Origin: Synechococcus sp. CS-1329
GTDB taxonomy: Bacteria; Cyanobacteriota; Cyanobacteriia; PCC-6307; Cyanobiaceae
Direction of reading: 5' to 3'
DNA: 64,000 nucleotides
NCBI RefSeq assembly: GCF_025128055.1
Contig: NZ_JAHLYS010000012.1
Coordinates: 27,967-91,966, forward strand
Made by a program: the position numbers and the translations under genes. Below, piece by piece: positions 17,769 through 25,918 of the stretch (its first letter is position 1; each line of letters begins with the position of its first letter). Below the pieces are notes generated by a model that did not search any database, was not told the DNA's origin, and worked only from the letters and a program-made list of their open reading frames with translations.

Positions 17769-18611
17769 TCAGCTCAGCTCTGCTTCCAGCTGCTTCAGCC
17801 AGGCCTGGGGCAGCTGCCAGTGGCGGGCTCCGCGCCGGATGGCCGCGGCGTAGCAGTCGCTGGCGCTCAGCCCCGGGTCGCGCCAGGCGGGGGTGGGCAC
17901 GTAGGTGAGGGCCTCGAGGGATTCGCCGGTGCTGGTGATCAGCTGAACCGGCTGGTGGCGGTAGTGGCCAGCCGCCACGCCCTCGCAGCGATCGAGGCTG
18001 GCGCGATCCTCCGGGCTGTGATGGTGCACCACCCCCCAGCAGTGGGCGCCGCTGTGGCGCACGAGCCCGGCGGCGCCTTCGCCTGGAGCGCGGCCCAGCC
18101 GCCGCTTGTTGATCCCCCAGCGCCAGCCCTCCAGCCGCGCCACCAGGCCGCTGCCATCCCAGCGGGGGCAGCGCTGCGCCAGCTGGGTGGGGCAGAGATT
18201 CGAGCCGTAGCTGAACACCGGGGTGCTGCCCCAGTCGCCGTAGGGCACCAGCGGCAGGCTGATCACCTGCTCGGGGCGGCCCAGGTAGGCCCAGGCCCAG
18301 CTGCCGTCGCTCAGCCGCCAGCGCTGGCGTCGGTACTCGCGGGGCACGTCCTCAAGTTGATCGAGCCGGGACAGGCCGCTCGCCTCTAGGGCATACAGCT
18401 CGCCATGGATCAGCGCGGGTTCCGGTGGTTCCCGGGGATCATCCGGTTCCGGCTCAGCGGCGTTGGCGGCCACCGCCATCGGGTAGGGCCCGAGGTCGTA
18501 CAGCCGGGCTCCCACCAGGCGGCGCCGCCCGAGGAAGCGGCTGCCATCGAGCCAGGGGTGGTTGGGCTCCCCCCGCTTCAGGCTCCCGTAGACGAACACG
18601 TGCTCCGGCAT
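17769..18611 (-). CDS. Tandem gamma-glutamylcyclotransferase-like (AIG2/GGCT) protein
   Basis: A 280-residue protein with two domains of the gamma-glutamylcyclotransferase fold. The first begins VFVYGSLKRGEPNH (about 5-18) and contains GELYALE and LDQLEDVPREYRRQ, typical of AIG2-like GGCTs. The second begins VFSYGSNLC (about 132-140) and has LEGWRWGINKRR and DRCEGV. Each YGS loop is the substrate-binding signature of the family. Single-domain proteins of ~120-180 residues are usual, so a fusion of two copies is notable. Possible roles are gamma-glutamyl peptide or glutathione turnover; the substrate is unproven. Confidence 0.82.
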   Translation of the reverse strand: MPEHVFVYGSLKRGEPNHPWLDGSRFLGRRRLVGARLYDLGPYPMAVAANAAEPEPDDPREPPEPALIHGELYALEASGLSRLDQLEDVPREYRRQRWRLSDGSWAWAYLGRPEQVISLPLVPYGDWGSTPVFSYGSNLCPTQLAQRCPRWDGSGLVARLEGWRWGINKRRLGRAPGEGAAGLVRHSGAHCWGVVHHHSPEDRASLDRCEGVAAGHYRHQPVQLITSTGESLEALTYVPTPAWRDPGLSASDCYAAAIRRGARHWQLPQAWLKQLEAELS

Positions 18612-18635
18612 CGGGCGCTGGTCTGCTCTCTTGCC

Positions 18636-19085
18636 TCAGCCGGAGGGCGGCTCGGCGGGCTCGATGCCCCACTCCAGGCGGATGGCCGGGTTGCTCAGCT
18701 CCCAGGCATGCTCCTGGGCGGCCAGTGGCGCCGTGCGGTTGCCGTGCTCCAGGCCACGACGTTCCAGTTCTCCGCGCACTTCAGCCTGGAAACAGCGGGT
18801 TTCGCGCAGGAGATCGGCCACCCGCTGCGGCCCCCCCAGCACCTTCTGCATCGACCCCTGGCCGCTGGAGAGCTGGAGGGTAGCGAGATGGTCCTCGAGC
18901 CAGGCCCATTCGTAGGGGAGCATGGCGTCGCTGCAGCTCTTCAGGCACTGGCGGTAGCTGTGCAGATGCTCCTCGAGCACCCGTTCACTCAGGGGGCTGT
19001 AGGCAACACCGGTCGGCTCGCGGCCGGATTCGCTGGCTCCGGAGCGCTCCCGCAGCCGGTGCATGATCTCGCGCAGATAGCTCAT
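18636..19085 (-). CDS. Conserved hypothetical protein (149 aa)
   Basis: I do not recognise the family. The start was set at 19085 (MSYLREIMHRLRERSG) rather than the longest frame, whose first 28 residues look like out-of-frame translation. The protein is soluble and mainly alpha-helical. Its central part (SERVLEEHLHSYRQCLKSC, PYEWAWLEDHLATLQ, QRVADLLRETRCFQAEVR) contains several Cys and Trp residues, and the C-terminus is proline/acid-rich. It lies between the GGCT and DCC genes on the same strand. Coding quality is good; function is unknown. Confidence 0.65.
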   Translation of the reverse strand: MSYLREIMHRLRERSGASESGREPTGVAYSPLSERVLEEHLHSYRQCLKSCSDAMLPYEWAWLEDHLATLQLSSGQGSMQKVLGGPQRVADLLRETRCFQAEVRGELERRGLEHGNRTAPLAAQEHAWELSNPAIRLEWGIEPAEPPSG

Positions 19086-19104
19086 GGCGCCGCGATCGCT
19101 GACG

Positions 19105-19563
19105 TCAGAGGCTAAGCCGGGCGGTGTCATCCGGATCGAGCGGCAGCCCCCGCAGGGCCAGGGCGCCACGGCGGGCGGCCAGCAGCAGGGGGTAGAGCCT
19201 GCGGCTGCGCTCCTCTTCGCCGAACACCGCCGTGAGCAGGCTCAGCAGGGTGGAACTCGGCCGCAACTGGGCGCAGAGCCGCTGCACAGCCTCGGCCCCA
19301 TGCCAGCAGTGCTCTCCCTCGATCAGCACCGCTCCCCTGGCCAGATCGAAACCCCGTGCCTTGAGCTGCCGGCGCAGGGCGTGATCGGCGCGGCCATCGA
19401 TGATCCGCAGCTGAGGCAGACCCCCGCGCAGTTCGCCCATGGCGGCAAAGGCGCTGCAGAAGGGACAGCCACCGTCAAACACCAGCTGGATGGTGCCGGG
19501 TTCAGCGCTGGCGGGTGTCGTTGAAGCGGCTGAAATCAAGACAGCGAAACTCGCTCTGGTCAT
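19105..19563 (-). CDS. DCC-family thiol-disulfide oxidoreductase (DUF393)
   Basis: The DCC signature FDGGCPFCS sits near the N-terminus, and the rest matches small DUF393 proteins. The longest frame runs far into the K+ channel gene and is not credible. An ATG at 19563 gives 152 residues; a TTG at 19539 also fits. Either start lies inside the 3' end of the channel gene, which stops at 19502, so the two genes overlap and are probably translated together. The CxxC implies a thioredoxin-like redox activity. The partner is unknown; modulation of the channel is speculative. Confidence 0.75.
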   Translation of the reverse strand: MTRASFAVLISAASTTPASAEPGTIQLVFDGGCPFCSAFAAMGELRGGLPQLRIIDGRADHALRRQLKARGFDLARGAVLIEGEHCWHGAEAVQRLCAQLRPSSTLLSLLTAVFGEEERSRRLYPLLLAARRGALALRGLPLDPDDTARLSL

Positions 19564-20413
19564 CTCTGAAGATATCCACGAAGGTTTCGTCGAAGCGGAT
19601 CCGGCTGCTGTTGTAGGCGGCTCGTTTGTACACCGGGCTGCGCACCGTTTCATCCACGCCCTCAAACGCCACAAGCACCTCCCCGTGGGCGGTGCGCAAT
19701 TGGGCTTCGCCCAGGCCATGCAGGGGACTGTCCGGGCCGATCGGGTGCATCACCGTCCACATCAGCTGGAAGAGGAAGGCCTCGCTGCGCACCAGCTCCA
19801 GCCGGTGCAGGCGGCGCATCGTTTCGCCCTCGGCGCTGCGTTCATCGATGGCCAGATAGGCCTGCACCTGGGCACTCACCAGGTTGTTGTGGTGCACGTT
19901 GGCAATGCGGAAGGTGAGACAGGGTCTGCCATCCCAGGGCTGAACCGTGGCCACCTTGCTGAAGCAGATCTCTGCCCTGCTGCGGGAGAAGCGGGCGAAC
20001 ACCAGGCCCGTGGTCATGGCGGTGAACACCAGGCTCACGAAAGCCTGCAGGGTGACCAGTCCATTCACCAGCGGAGAGATGGGGTGCAGCACGCCGTAGC
20101 CGATGGAGCCCAGGGTCTGGACGCTGAAGAAGAAGGCATCGCTGAAGCCCGCCAGCTGGCCCTGGGGCAGGCCGCCGATGCCGGGAGCATCCAGCAGATA
20201 GAGCAGAGCGAAGACGACGTTGGTGCCCAGGTAGGCCAGGGCGATCAGCAGCAGGAAGCCCGGCCAGGGCACCTTGAGCATCAGCCGGTAGGGCTCCCGC
20301 CACTGGCTGATCAGGCTGTCGATGTTGTCGGCCCGGTAGACGCCATCGAGCTTGAGCAGGCGTACGGGGCGCAGGCGGCTGGTGCGGGATCGCAGCGGGC
20401 GGAAGGGACTCAT
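19502..20413 (-). CDS. Inward-rectifier (Kir/KirBac-type) potassium channel
   Basis: A 303-residue KirBac-like channel. Two membrane helices (about 50-74 and 116-140) flank a pore helix and the selectivity filter SIGYG at 103-107, within SVQTLGSIGYGVLHP. This is followed by the cytoplasmic immunoglobulin-like Kir domain, with LTFRIANVHHNNLVSAQVQAYL and FELVWTV-like LMWTVMHPIGPDSPL. The filter has SIGYG rather than TVGYG. Channels of this type conduct K+ across the plasma or thylakoid membrane. It overlaps the downstream DCC gene by 38-62 bp depending on that gene's start. Confidence 0.88.
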   Translation of the reverse strand: MSPFRPLRSRTSRLRPVRLLKLDGVYRADNIDSLISQWREPYRLMLKVPWPGFLLLIALAYLGTNVVFALLYLLDAPGIGGLPQGQLAGFSDAFFFSVQTLGSIGYGVLHPISPLVNGLVTLQAFVSLVFTAMTTGLVFARFSRSRAEICFSKVATVQPWDGRPCLTFRIANVHHNNLVSAQVQAYLAIDERSAEGETMRRLHRLELVRSEAFLFQLMWTVMHPIGPDSPLHGLGEAQLRTAHGEVLVAFEGVDETVRSPVYKRAAYNSSRIRFDETFVDIFRDDQSEFRCLDFSRFNDTRQR

Positions 20414-20454
20414 GGTTGCGCTGCCGGTGAGGCAGGTTAGTCAGAGCTTTTGTC

Positions 20455-21366
20455 TCAGCCCAGCTCCAGGCAGGCCAGGCCGTAGATGTCCTGCAGAGGC
20501 AGCTCGGGAGGGGTGCCGCGGTACATGCGCACAGTGCGCCCGGCGATCTGGAAGCCGCGCTGCTCCAGCAGGCGATGGGACCTGGGATTGGCCTCGGGGG
20601 CGTCGATCAGCACCGGTCCGCTGCGCTCCGAACAGAGCCGATCCAGCAGGGCGCCCGCCAGCAGGGGGGCATCCGCCAGCAGGGGCCCAAGCCGCCAGCC
20701 CACGGCGCCGCCGCCATCGGGCAGCAGGCAGGGCCTGATCCGTCCGAAGCCGCGGCAGCAGCCCAGTTCATCGCGCACCAGCTCCACGGTGCCGTTGTCC
20801 TGGCGCAGCCATTGCCCAAGGAAGTGGGGGCGCGGTGTGGCTTCGTGACGGGCGTCGTAGCGGAGCACGAGTTGATTGGAGCCGACATCGGCGCCCAGCT
20901 GCGCCGCCGCCACCACGGCATAGCCCGGCGGCAGCTGAGCGTCGCTGCAGCGGGCACGGCTGGCGGAGGGAAGGCGCCAGCGCAGGGTGTCGTAGGCCGC
21001 CTTGAAGCCCCAGTGGCCGTAGTCGATCAGCCGCTCGGGTGCCGCCTCCAGGCCGATGCAGGCCACCCCATCGAGGTGGGCGAGGGCCTGGCGCCAGAGC
21101 GCCACCCCGTAGCCCCGTCCGCGGAAGGCCGGTCGCACAAGGAAGAGGCCGATGAATCCATAGCGCTCGTCGTAACGAATTCCCGCCACACATCCCACCG
21201 GCTCCTCGCCCAGGACCCCCACCCAGAGGCCAGTGGCATCGGTCTGGCGGTACACACCGGCATCGCCCAGTCCGGGGCAGAAGCCCTCCTGCCGGGCCCA
21301 TTCCGTCACCAGGGGCAGGTGTGATTCGGCCATGGGCCGGATCGTGAAAGCAGGACTGGCGAGCAA
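20455..21366 (-). CDS. GNAT-family N-acetyltransferase, two-domain
   Basis: A 303-residue GCN5-related acetyltransferase. The N-terminal GNAT domain has the acetyl-CoA loop VRPAFRGRGYGVALW near residues 77-91, followed by GLEAAPERLIDYGHWGF. The C-terminal half (from about 150) is the second GNAT-like domain seen in YitH/DUF1248-type proteins, with SHRLLEQRGFQIAGRTVRMYRG. The architecture and length fit that family. The acceptor substrate is not known. Confidence 0.85.
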   Translation of the reverse strand: MLASPAFTIRPMAESHLPLVTEWARQEGFCPGLGDAGVYRQTDATGLWVGVLGEEPVGCVAGIRYDERYGFIGLFLVRPAFRGRGYGVALWRQALAHLDGVACIGLEAAPERLIDYGHWGFKAAYDTLRWRLPSASRARCSDAQLPPGYAVVAAAQLGADVGSNQLVLRYDARHEATPRPHFLGQWLRQDNGTVELVRDELGCCRGFGRIRPCLLPDGGGAVGWRLGPLLADAPLLAGALLDRLCSERSGPVLIDAPEANPRSHRLLEQRGFQIAGRTVRMYRGTPPELPLQDIYGLACLELG

Positions 21367-21662
21367 CGCGGCGACCCCTGGGATGCCCGATCACCGACAT
21401 CCTGACTGATTTGTTGTGCTCAGGCCTGGCTCTGGTGATGGCCCCCAGGGGGATGGCTGGGCCGCTGGTGAGTCGGTCGGGCTTGAAGATCCAGCCTGAC
21501 GGTGAGACCACCCCTGGGAAAGCGTTGGGATGATGTGGCCTTCCGTCAAGCGGCTTGCGGCTTGCATTCGGTCATCAGTTTGCGGGGGTTGTTGGGTGGA
21601 ACTGGGGGCTGTTTGCTGGCCAAGGCATCTGTTCGATTGCTATGATTCGGCTGTTCTTAGAA

Positions 21663-22040
21663 ATGAACGTCATGCTCACCGGACCTGACCTGCTCGCCAA
21701 GGTGAAGGAGATGGGTGATGCCTCCAAATCCGACCTGGTGCGCAGCTGCGGCTACGTGAGTTCGAAAAAAGACGGCAGCGAGCGGCTGAATTTCACGGCG
21801 TTCTACGAAGCGCTGCTGGAGGCCAAGGGCGTCAGCCTCGGCGTCGGCGGTGGCGGTGGTGCCGGCAAGAGTGGCCGCAAGCTCAGCTACGTCACCAAGG
21901 TTCAGTTCAATGGCAACCTGCTGATCGGCAAGGCCTACACCGCCCTGATCGACCTCAAGCCCGGCGATGAGTTCCAGATCAAGCTCGGCCGCAAGCAGAT
22001 CCGCCTCGTGCCTGTCGGCAGCGACGACGAGGATGAGTGA
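21663..22040 (+). CDS. cyAbrB-type transcriptional regulator
   Basis: A 125-residue cyanobacterial AbrB-like protein. The N-terminal part (TGPDLLAKVKEMGDASKSDL, then GYVSSKKDGSERLNFTAFYEALLEAKG) is the diagnostic cyAbrB region. A Gly-rich linker leads to a C-terminal swapped-hairpin AbrB domain (NLLIGKAYTALIDLKPGDEF, then GRKQIRL). Such regulators control carbon/nitrogen balance genes in cyanobacteria. The longer upstream reading frame was rejected; ATG 21663 or 21672 is the likely start. It has its own ~300-bp upstream region and a hairpin terminator downstream. Confidence 0.92.
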   Translation: MNVMLTGPDLLAKVKEMGDASKSDLVRSCGYVSSKKDGSERLNFTAFYEALLEAKGVSLGVGGGGGAGKSGRKLSYVTKVQFNGNLLIGKAYTALIDLKPGDEFQIKLGRKQIRLVPVGSDDEDE

Positions 22041-22114
22041 TCGCCTGAGCGCGGCGGCCTGCCATCGCCTTGCCGCAACTGGGGTTTAGCCCCTTTTATC
22101 ACATTGCAAAGAGC

Positions 22115-22146
22115 TGCTGCCTTCAGCCGAGGGTGGCAGCATTTTT
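22115..22146 (+). terminator. Rho-independent terminator after the cyAbrB gene
   Basis: TGCTGCC (22115-22121) pairs perfectly with GGCAGCA (22135-22141) and is followed by TTTTT (22142-22146). It lies 75 bp after the cyAbrB stop. A second, weaker GGGG/CCCC hairpin with TTTT occurs at 22081-22097. The following gene is on the opposite strand and ends at 22157, so the two converge here. Confidence 0.75.
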
Positions 22147-22156
22147 GTGCCTCGTC

Positions 22157-22783
22157 TCAGCCTCTGCGGCGCCAGAGGCCGAGCCATTCGTTATCCCGGC
22201 TGGGCACTCCGTGCTCGGCAGGGCCCCACACTTCGGCATCAAAGCCGGCGCCCTCCAGCAGCGCGCTGATCTGCTGCGGTTGAGCGCCGAAGGGTGGGCC
22301 GCCGCTGCGGCCATGGCACCAGAACAGGCCCAGCAACCAGCCCCCCGTTGCCACTAGCTGCGCCATGCTGCGGGCATAGGCGCCACGCAGGGCTGGATCG
22401 ATCGCGCAGAAGCAGGTGTGCTCCACCACGCCGATCATGCTGGCTGCTGTCAATCCCGCCTGCTGGAGTGCCGCCGGATCGAGGGCATCCAGCTGCAGCC
22501 ACTCAGAGGAGGCCTCGGGCTGATCCAGCCGGCGGGCTTCGCTCAGGGCTTCGGCGCTGATGTCGATTCCGGTCACCGAGAAGCCGAGCTGCGCGAGCAG
22601 CCGTGCGTCATGGCCGCGGCCGCAACCGGGCACCAGCACCCGCCCCGGTGGCTGCGGTGCCAGCGGATGCTCCTGCAGAAAGTGCGCCAATGGCGGGGCG
22701 GCCTGGCCAAGGTCCCAGCCATCACGACCCTGCAGATAGCGTTGATCCCAGGCCGATGGCGTCAGCTCATTCCCTAGGTTCAA
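22157..22783 (-). CDS. TPMT-like SAM-dependent methyltransferase
   Basis: About 208 residues of the thiopurine S-methyltransferase-like family, methylating small thiol, selenol or halide-type acceptors. It begins NELTPSAWDQRYLQGRDGWDLG and has the SAM loop VLVPGCGRGHDARLLAQLGF and VTGIDISAEAL. The longest frame extends ~73 residues upstream across the DCC gene on the other strand and looks spurious there. The best start is TTG at 22783, directly abutting the ATG of the divergent gene at 22784. The C-terminus (SRDNEWLGLWRRRG) is normal for the family. Confidence 0.82.
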   Translation of the reverse strand: MNLGNELTPSAWDQRYLQGRDGWDLGQAAPPLAHFLQEHPLAPQPPGRVLVPGCGRGHDARLLAQLGFSVTGIDISAEALSEARRLDQPEASSEWLQLDALDPAALQQAGLTAASMIGVVEHTCFCAIDPALRGAYARSMAQLVATGGWLLGLFWCHGRSGGPPFGAQPQQISALLEGAGFDAEVWGPAEHGVPSRDNEWLGLWRRRG

Positions 22784-23206
22784 GTGATGACAACAGCCGA
22801 GCTCACCCTTCTCTACGACGGAGCCTGCCCACTCTGCAGGCGTGAGGTGGAGATTCTCCGCCGCCGTGATGGCGGCCGCGGAGCGATTCGCTTCGTCGAT
22901 ATTGATGATCCCCTCTACGATCCCGCCGCCTTCCAGGGCATCAGCTACCGGGAGGCCATGGGTCGCGTCCATGGCATCAAGGCCGATGGCCTGGTGCTGC
23001 ATGACCTGGCGGTGTTCCAGGACGCCTACCGCCTCGTGGGGCTCGGCTGGATCTACGCCCCGATCAACTGGCCGCTGATCGGCCCCCTGGCCCGTGCCCT
23101 CTATGGCCTCTGGGCCCGACTGCGGCTGCGCATCACCGGCCGCCCCGACCTCGACTCGCTCTGCGCCGGGCGAGGCTGCAGCTGTGAGCTGACGACTGGC
23201 CAGTGA
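22784..23206 (+). CDS. DCC-family thiol-disulfide oxidoreductase (DUF393)
   Basis: A 140-residue protein with the DCC motif YDGACPLC at residues 10-17, followed by VDIDDPLYDP, AMGRVHGIKADG and VFQDAYRLVGLGWIY, which are standard for the family. The C-terminal CAGRGCSC adds a second Cys cluster. This is the second DCC protein in the window, and the two are not close copies. It is divergently arranged, with no spacer, from the methyltransferase gene. It is likely a soluble thiol-active enzyme; the physiological partner is unknown. Confidence 0.88.
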   Translation: MMTTAELTLLYDGACPLCRREVEILRRRDGGRGAIRFVDIDDPLYDPAAFQGISYREAMGRVHGIKADGLVLHDLAVFQDAYRLVGLGWIYAPINWPLIGPLARALYGLWARLRLRITGRPDLDSLCAGRGCSCELTTGQ

Positions 23207-23245
23207 GGGGCCTGGTTCAACGCGAGCTGGAGTGGGGGTGACGCA

Positions 23246-23551
23246 TCAATATTGAATGTTGATCATTCTGCCGAAGCTGAAGGGAACTTTCTCTTCGGGT
23301 TTCTTGCCCAGTTGTTTGTTCAGCTTGATGCTCTCGGCTTCCAGGTCGTAGCCCGTGGCCTGCGGGTCGCAGTTCTGGGTGCGCAGCACCTGGCGTTGCT
23401 GCTCAGCCCTGGCCTCCAGGGTTTGGCTGGGGCCAGTGCCCAATTGCTTCAGGAGCTGCTCCGAAAGCCGAGTGCAGGCCAGGGTCTGTGCGGCCGCCGG
23501 CAGGCCCGAGGCTGCCACGGCGGCACTGACGATGAGCGCGATGGAGTTCAT
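23246..23551 (-). CDS. Small secreted protein of unknown function (101 aa)
   Basis: The first ~22 residues form a signal peptide (hydrophobic core IALIVSAAVAASGLPA, cleavage likely after AAAQ or AAA). The mature ~79 residues are polar, with two cysteines (CTRLSEQLL and QNCDPQATG) that could pair, and a lysine-rich C-terminal half. No known domain was recognised. It is isolated between the DCC gene and a gene-poor 399-bp stretch upstream of tRNA-Val. A periplasmic location is inferred. Confidence 0.6.
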   Translation of the reverse strand: MNSIALIVSAAVAASGLPAAAQTLACTRLSEQLLKQLGTGPSQTLEARAEQQRQVLRTQNCDPQATGYDLEAESIKLNKQLGKKPEEKVPFSFGRMINIQY

Positions 23552-23950
23552 GAATCGAGGACCAGTGATGGATCCATTAAAACGCGATGTGGATCTGATC
23601 GGCCGGCCGGCAGGGGCCTTGCAGGTGCATGAACTCCAGCTGCAGCAAGGGGGCTGCGGCAGTTCAGGAGTGATGACGTCGGCTGGATTGGAGCTGATTC
23701 TGCTGAGGAATGGGGAGGTTCAGTGTCTTCTGGGTTTGGCTTCTTTTGCCTCTCTACTGTTATTCAAGTTGGGCTCGATTTCTGTCAATGGGGATCATTC
23801 TGAACGATCAACCTTGACCCTGTTGCCGGCTGCGGGTCATCCATTGATGTCGGGAGGTCGAGATCAAGCCGCGCCAGTGGGCCTGGCTGGCCCCAGCCGG
23901 GCCGACGTGATCAGCCCGACGCTCCGAGATGACGGCCACTGGCTGAGTCA
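23552..23950. other. Gene-poor intergenic stretch (399 bp)
   Basis: Between the small secreted-protein gene and tRNA-Val I see no convincing gene. An open frame on the + strand runs into the antisense of the tRNA and has no family resemblance. The central part (about 23690-23820) is visibly more AT-rich than its surroundings. Promoters for the minus-strand secreted-protein gene must lie at the left end. Confidence 0.5.
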
Positions 23951-24022
<72 letters not shown>

Positions 24023-24063
24023 GTGGGGGCATTCTGCCTGCACACCAGCCGTCTGCATCCGCC

Positions 24064-24567
24064 ATGGCCGATGGCCGCAGCCATGACCGCGCCACCTGGC
24101 TGTTGAGCCTGCCCTTCGCTCTGCTGTGGTGGCCGTGGCTGGGGCTGGCGGGGGTGGCGAGCGCCGCCGCGGGCTTTCTGCTGGGTGGCCTCTGGCTCTC
24201 TCCCGACCTCGACACCCGCTCCAACCCCAGCCGGCGCTGGGGTCCGTTCGCCTGGCTGTGGTGGCCCTACCGCCGCGGCCTGAGTCACCGCTCACTGTTA
24301 TCCCACAGCCCGCTGCTGGGTACGGCGCTGCGGCTGACCTATCTGGGGGTGATGGTGTTGGCGCTGAGTGCGCTGCTCGCCCCCCTGGGCGCTCCGGGCC
24401 CCGGGCGGCTGCTGGAGCTGGGCCGTGGGCTCTGGAGCCAGCAGCGGCCCCTGGTTCTGGCGCTGCTGCTGGGGGTGGAGGCCAGCAGCTGGCTGCACCT
24501 GCTCCAGGACGGTGATCCACTGCCGCGTCTGCCCCGGCTGCTGCGGCGGAAGCGTAGACGGCGTTAG
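24064..24567 (+). CDS. Metal-binding membrane protein, DUF2227 family
   Basis: A 167-residue membrane protein resembling YdjM/DUF2227-type putative metal-binding proteins. It has LSPDLDTRSNPSRRWGP and RGLSHRSLLSHSPLLGT, whose Asp/His residues resemble a metal site of LexA-regulated hydrolase-like proteins, and a late HLLQDGD. Four hydrophobic segments surround these loops. The C-terminus is a highly basic RRKRRRR tail. It begins 41 bp past the 5' end of tRNA-Val and precedes mazG on the same strand. The biochemical role is unknown. Confidence 0.78.
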   Translation: MADGRSHDRATWLLSLPFALLWWPWLGLAGVASAAAGFLLGGLWLSPDLDTRSNPSRRWGPFAWLWWPYRRGLSHRSLLSHSPLLGTALRLTYLGVMVLALSALLAPLGAPGPGRLLELGRGLWSQQRPLVLALLLGVEASSWLHLLQDGDPLPRLPRLLRRKRRRR

Positions 24568-24594
24568 GACGGGGGGCCTGCGGCCCAGTGGCCC

Positions 24595-25509
24595 GTGACT
24601 GGACCCGACGCGTCCTTCGATCCCGCTGAGCCGGGCCCCACGCTGGAGGCCCTCGCCGGGCTGATCGCCGTGGTGGAGCAGCTGCGCGACCCCCAGGCCG
24701 GCTGCCCCTGGGACCTGGAGCAGACCCACGCCTCGCTGGTGCCCTATGTGCTGGAGGAAGCCCACGAGGTGGCGGATGCCATCCGCCATGGCGACGACCG
24801 GCACCTGGCCGAGGAACTGGGCGACCTGTTGCTGCAGGTGTTGCTGCACGCCCAGATCGCCAGCGAGGCGGGCCGCTTCGATCTCGCGCAGATCAGCCGT
24901 GGCCTGCACGACAAGCTGGTCCGACGTCATCCCCACGTGTTTGCGGAGCCCGCTGCCCAGCCAGCCGCCAACCGCGGAGTGACCGGCGACAGCGCGGCGG
25001 TGAAAGTCAGCTGGGAGGCGATCAAGGCCGAGGAGGCCCGCGCCCGTGACGGATCCAGCAGCCCCCTCAGCGATCGCCTCGCCGGCAAGGTGCGCGGCCA
25101 GCCCCCCCTGGCCGCCGCCATGACCATCTCGCGCAAGGCCGCCGCCGCCGGCTTCGAGTGGGAGTCGATCGAGGGGGTGTGGCAGAAGGTGGAGGAGGAA
25201 CTCGATGAGCTCCAGCAGGCGGTGGCCAGCGGCGATCGGGCCCACGCCCAGGAGGAGCTGGGGGACGTGCTCTTCACCCTGGTGAACGTGGCCCGCTGGT
25301 GCGCCCTCGATCCGGAGGCCGGCCTGGCCGGCACCAACCACCGCTTTCTGGATCGCTTCTCCCGCGTCGAGGCGGCCCTGGGCGGCAGCCTGGAGGGGCG
25401 GAGCCTGCCGGAGCTGGAGGCCCTCTGGCAGCAGGCCAAGGCCCAGATCCGCCGCTCCCAGGAGCTCAGTCGTCGGGCAGGGGGGGACGCGAGCGGCGCT
25501 GGCCCTTGA
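24595..25509 (+). CDS. mazG: Nucleoside triphosphate pyrophosphohydrolase
   Basis: A 304-residue MazG with two tandem MazG helical domains. The first has CPWDLEQTHASL, EEAHEVADAI and EELGDLLLQVLLH (ExxE...ExxD metal ligands); the second has EEELDELQQAV and EELGDVLFTLVNVARW. The enzyme hydrolyses non-canonical and canonical NTPs to NMP plus pyrophosphate. A GTG start is used at 24595. The 3' end overlaps arfB by 44 bp in convergent orientation. The length is slightly over the E. coli protein. Confidence 0.93.
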   Translation: MTGPDASFDPAEPGPTLEALAGLIAVVEQLRDPQAGCPWDLEQTHASLVPYVLEEAHEVADAIRHGDDRHLAEELGDLLLQVLLHAQIASEAGRFDLAQISRGLHDKLVRRHPHVFAEPAAQPAANRGVTGDSAAVKVSWEAIKAEEARARDGSSSPLSDRLAGKVRGQPPLAAAMTISRKAAAAGFEWESIEGVWQKVEEELDELQQAVASGDRAHAQEELGDVLFTLVNVARWCALDPEAGLAGTNHRFLDRFSRVEAALGGSLEGRSLPELEALWQQAKAQIRRSQELSRRAGGDASGAGP

Positions 25510-25900
25510 TCGCACCCCGTTGCTTCTTGGCGCTCAGGCGCCGCTCCACCGAACCGCGGGTGGGCTTGGTGCGCCGGCGCGGCGGGGGCGGCGGCTCGAT
25601 CGCGGTACGCAGCAGCTCCGCCAGCCGGCGCAGGGCGGCCTGACGGTTCTGCCACTGGGAGCGGTGCTCCGATGCGGTGAGCACCAGCGTGCCCTCCAGC
25701 AGCCGACCCTCCAGCCGGCGCAGGGCCCGGGCCTTGAGCAGGGGCGGCAGCACCGTGGTGGCCGCCAGATCGAACACCAGCTCCACCCTGGAATCGGTGG
25801 TGTTCACCCCCTGGCCGCCCGGCCCCGAGGAGCGGGAGAAGCGCCAGCTCAGCTCGGCCGCCGGGATCACCAGCCGCTCGTTCAGGGGCAGATCAGGCAT
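25466..25900 (-). CDS. arfB: Ribosome-rescue peptidyl-tRNA hydrolase ArfB
   Basis: A 144-residue class I release-factor-like protein. The catalytic GGQ (28-30) sits in FSRSSGPGGQGVNTTDSRVE, and the C-terminal tail from about residue 105 is strongly basic (PPPRRRTKPTRGSVERRLSA, then KKQRG), as needed to enter the empty mRNA channel of stalled ribosomes. It lacks the codon-recognition domains of RF1/RF2. It overlaps mazG at the 3' ends. Rescue of non-stop ribosomes is the known role of this family. Confidence 0.92.
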   Translation of the reverse strand: MPDLPLNERLVIPAAELSWRFSRSSGPGGQGVNTTDSRVELVFDLAATTVLPPLLKARALRRLEGRLLEGTLVLTASEHRSQWQNRQAALRRLAELLRTAIEPPPPPRRRTKPTRGSVERRLSAKKQRGAIKGQRRSRPPLPDD

Positions 25901-25918
25901 CGATGGTTCCCTGGCCGC

